From Aedes albopictus (taxonomy: Eukaryota > Arthropoda > Insecta > Diptera > Culicidae), in the NCBI RefSeq assembly GCF_035046485.1, contig NC_085138.1, forward strand, positions 16,619,329-16,683,328: a stretch of DNA of 64,000 bases, given 5' to 3'. The first letter of the stretch is position 1. Each line of letters opens with the position of its first letter. The notes beneath the pieces were generated by a model, which searched no databases, was not told where the DNA came from, and worked only from the letters and a program-made list of their open reading frames with translations. Positions 63,702 through 64,000 of the stretch are shown here, piece after piece. The position numbers and the translations under genes are program-made.

Positions 63702-64000
63702 GGTACTGCGCTATTAAGTCCTGAATGCTACATACGGAAGCTGGGAAGTACTTACAGGCTTATGTGCCTGAGGGTTGCGAGCGCGTACCGTACCGTGTCA
63801 CATGACGCTCTCTGCGTCATCACTGGTATGGTGCTGATCGGCATCCTTATCAGTGAGGACATGGAGTGCTTCGAAATGCGCGGCACAAGAGGCATACGCA
63901 GGACTGCCAGGATGGCCTCTATGGTCAAATGGCGGCGCGCGTGGGACAGTTCCACCAAAGGAAGGTGGGCCCATAGGTTGATACCGAGGGTAGATAGTTG
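63702..64000 (+). pseudogene. R1-like C-terminal domain after premature stop
   Basis: The same frame stays open after the TGA and reads Y-R-L-M-C-L-R-V-A-S-A-Y-R-T-V-S, D-A-L-C-V-I-T-G and K-W-R-R-A-W-D-S-S-T-K-G-R-W. This tail normally ends with a Cys-His motif, here beyond the window. Confidence 0.75.

Larger units (their letters stand above)
61550..64000 (+). mobile_element. R1-clade non-LTR retrotransposon, 5'-truncated, runs off window
   Basis: Plus strand: endonuclease lacking its first strands (from about 61560), reverse transcriptase (about 62600-63450) and C-terminal domain (to the window end). Motifs G-F-A-D-D-I-T-L and the terminal W-D-S-S-T-K-G-R-W-A-H-R-L-I-P are characteristic of R1-type elements. 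Two breaks are visible: a one-base frameshift at about 62365-62385 and a TGA at 63699-63701. The 5' junction lies close to the right end of the 3.5-kb inverted-arm element. Confidence 0.85.

Noticed and set aside
1..64000. Endogenous viral sequence, rRNA, CRISPR array
   Set aside because: All reverse transcriptase-bearing frames have non-LTR retrotransposon architecture (endonuclease before reverse transcriptase, no protease, integrase or envelope). No rRNA-like block or regularly spaced direct repeats with unique spacers were seen.

Overview
This looks like a mosquito nuclear window, most probably Aedes (Ae. aegypti or a close relative such as Ae. albopictus). The support is a tRNA-derived SINE of the Feilai kind with a textbook target duplication, LOA/Lian-type and R1- and RTE-type non-LTR retrotransposons, many small TIR elements, and long tracts of decayed GAATTCC-type repeat. 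I see no bacterial-type operons, no rRNA, no CRISPR array and no clearly viral gene. Almost everything readable is transposable element or simple repeat. The only host-gene candidates are a weak two-exon model at 21.5-24.1 kb and one open frame at 10.2-10.5 kb.

Layout. 0-2.2 kb: a pogo/Tigger-like transposase fragment and a fold-back repeat. 2.2-6.4 kb: a broken RTE-like retrotransposon (minus strand) split by an 866-bp Transib-like non-autonomous transposon. 6.4-16.3 kb: decayed repeat with a small hAT-like MITE and RTE scraps, grading into a 12-bp minisatellite. 16.4-18.5 kb: a decayed Lian-like copy bounded by a 61-bp duplication. 19-21.3 kb: AT-rich DNA. 21.3-24.1 kb: candidate promoter, exon, intron filled by the homogeneous 12-bp minisatellite, and second exon. 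24.5-30.9 kb: an old Lian-like copy into which a full-length, open-reading-frame-intact Lian-like element has inserted, leaving an exact 137-bp target duplication. 30.9-35.3 kb: inverted-repeat element with a tRNA-like core, decayed repeat, a LINE fragment and a 349-bp palindrome. 35.6-40.1 kb: a second intact Lian-like element on the minus strand. 40.3-41.2 kb: R1-like scrap. 41.5-50.2 kb: a dense set of MITEs, SINEs, a second palindrome, a 300-bp-arm inverted repeat and a short Helitron. 50.9-56.3 kb: two RTE-like copies, one carrying a TTAA-flanked MITE. 57.9-61.4 kb: a 3.5-kb element with arms of about 800 bp. 61.5-64 kb: an R1-clade retrotransposon running off the window end.

How the parts work together. 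The two Lian-like elements each encode endonuclease, reverse transcriptase and RNase H in one open frame. They differ by about 22 residues and both could be recent source copies. Their 3' UTRs carry short hairpins with compensating base changes, which may be the structure the reverse transcriptase recognises. The MITEs, Helitron, Transib-like element and SINEs have no proteins of their own and would have depended on enzymes encoded elsewhere. Nested insertions give relative ages: the RTE copies and the decayed Lian copy are older than the DNA transposons and the intact Lian inside them. I did not find a convincing new multi-gene system. The strongest unusual signals are the very long Lian target duplications, the covarying 3' UTR hairpins, the RSS-like heptamer ends at 3.4-4.2 kb, the family of near-perfect palindromic elements, and the six-frame-open 12-bp minisatellite with higher-order periodicity.
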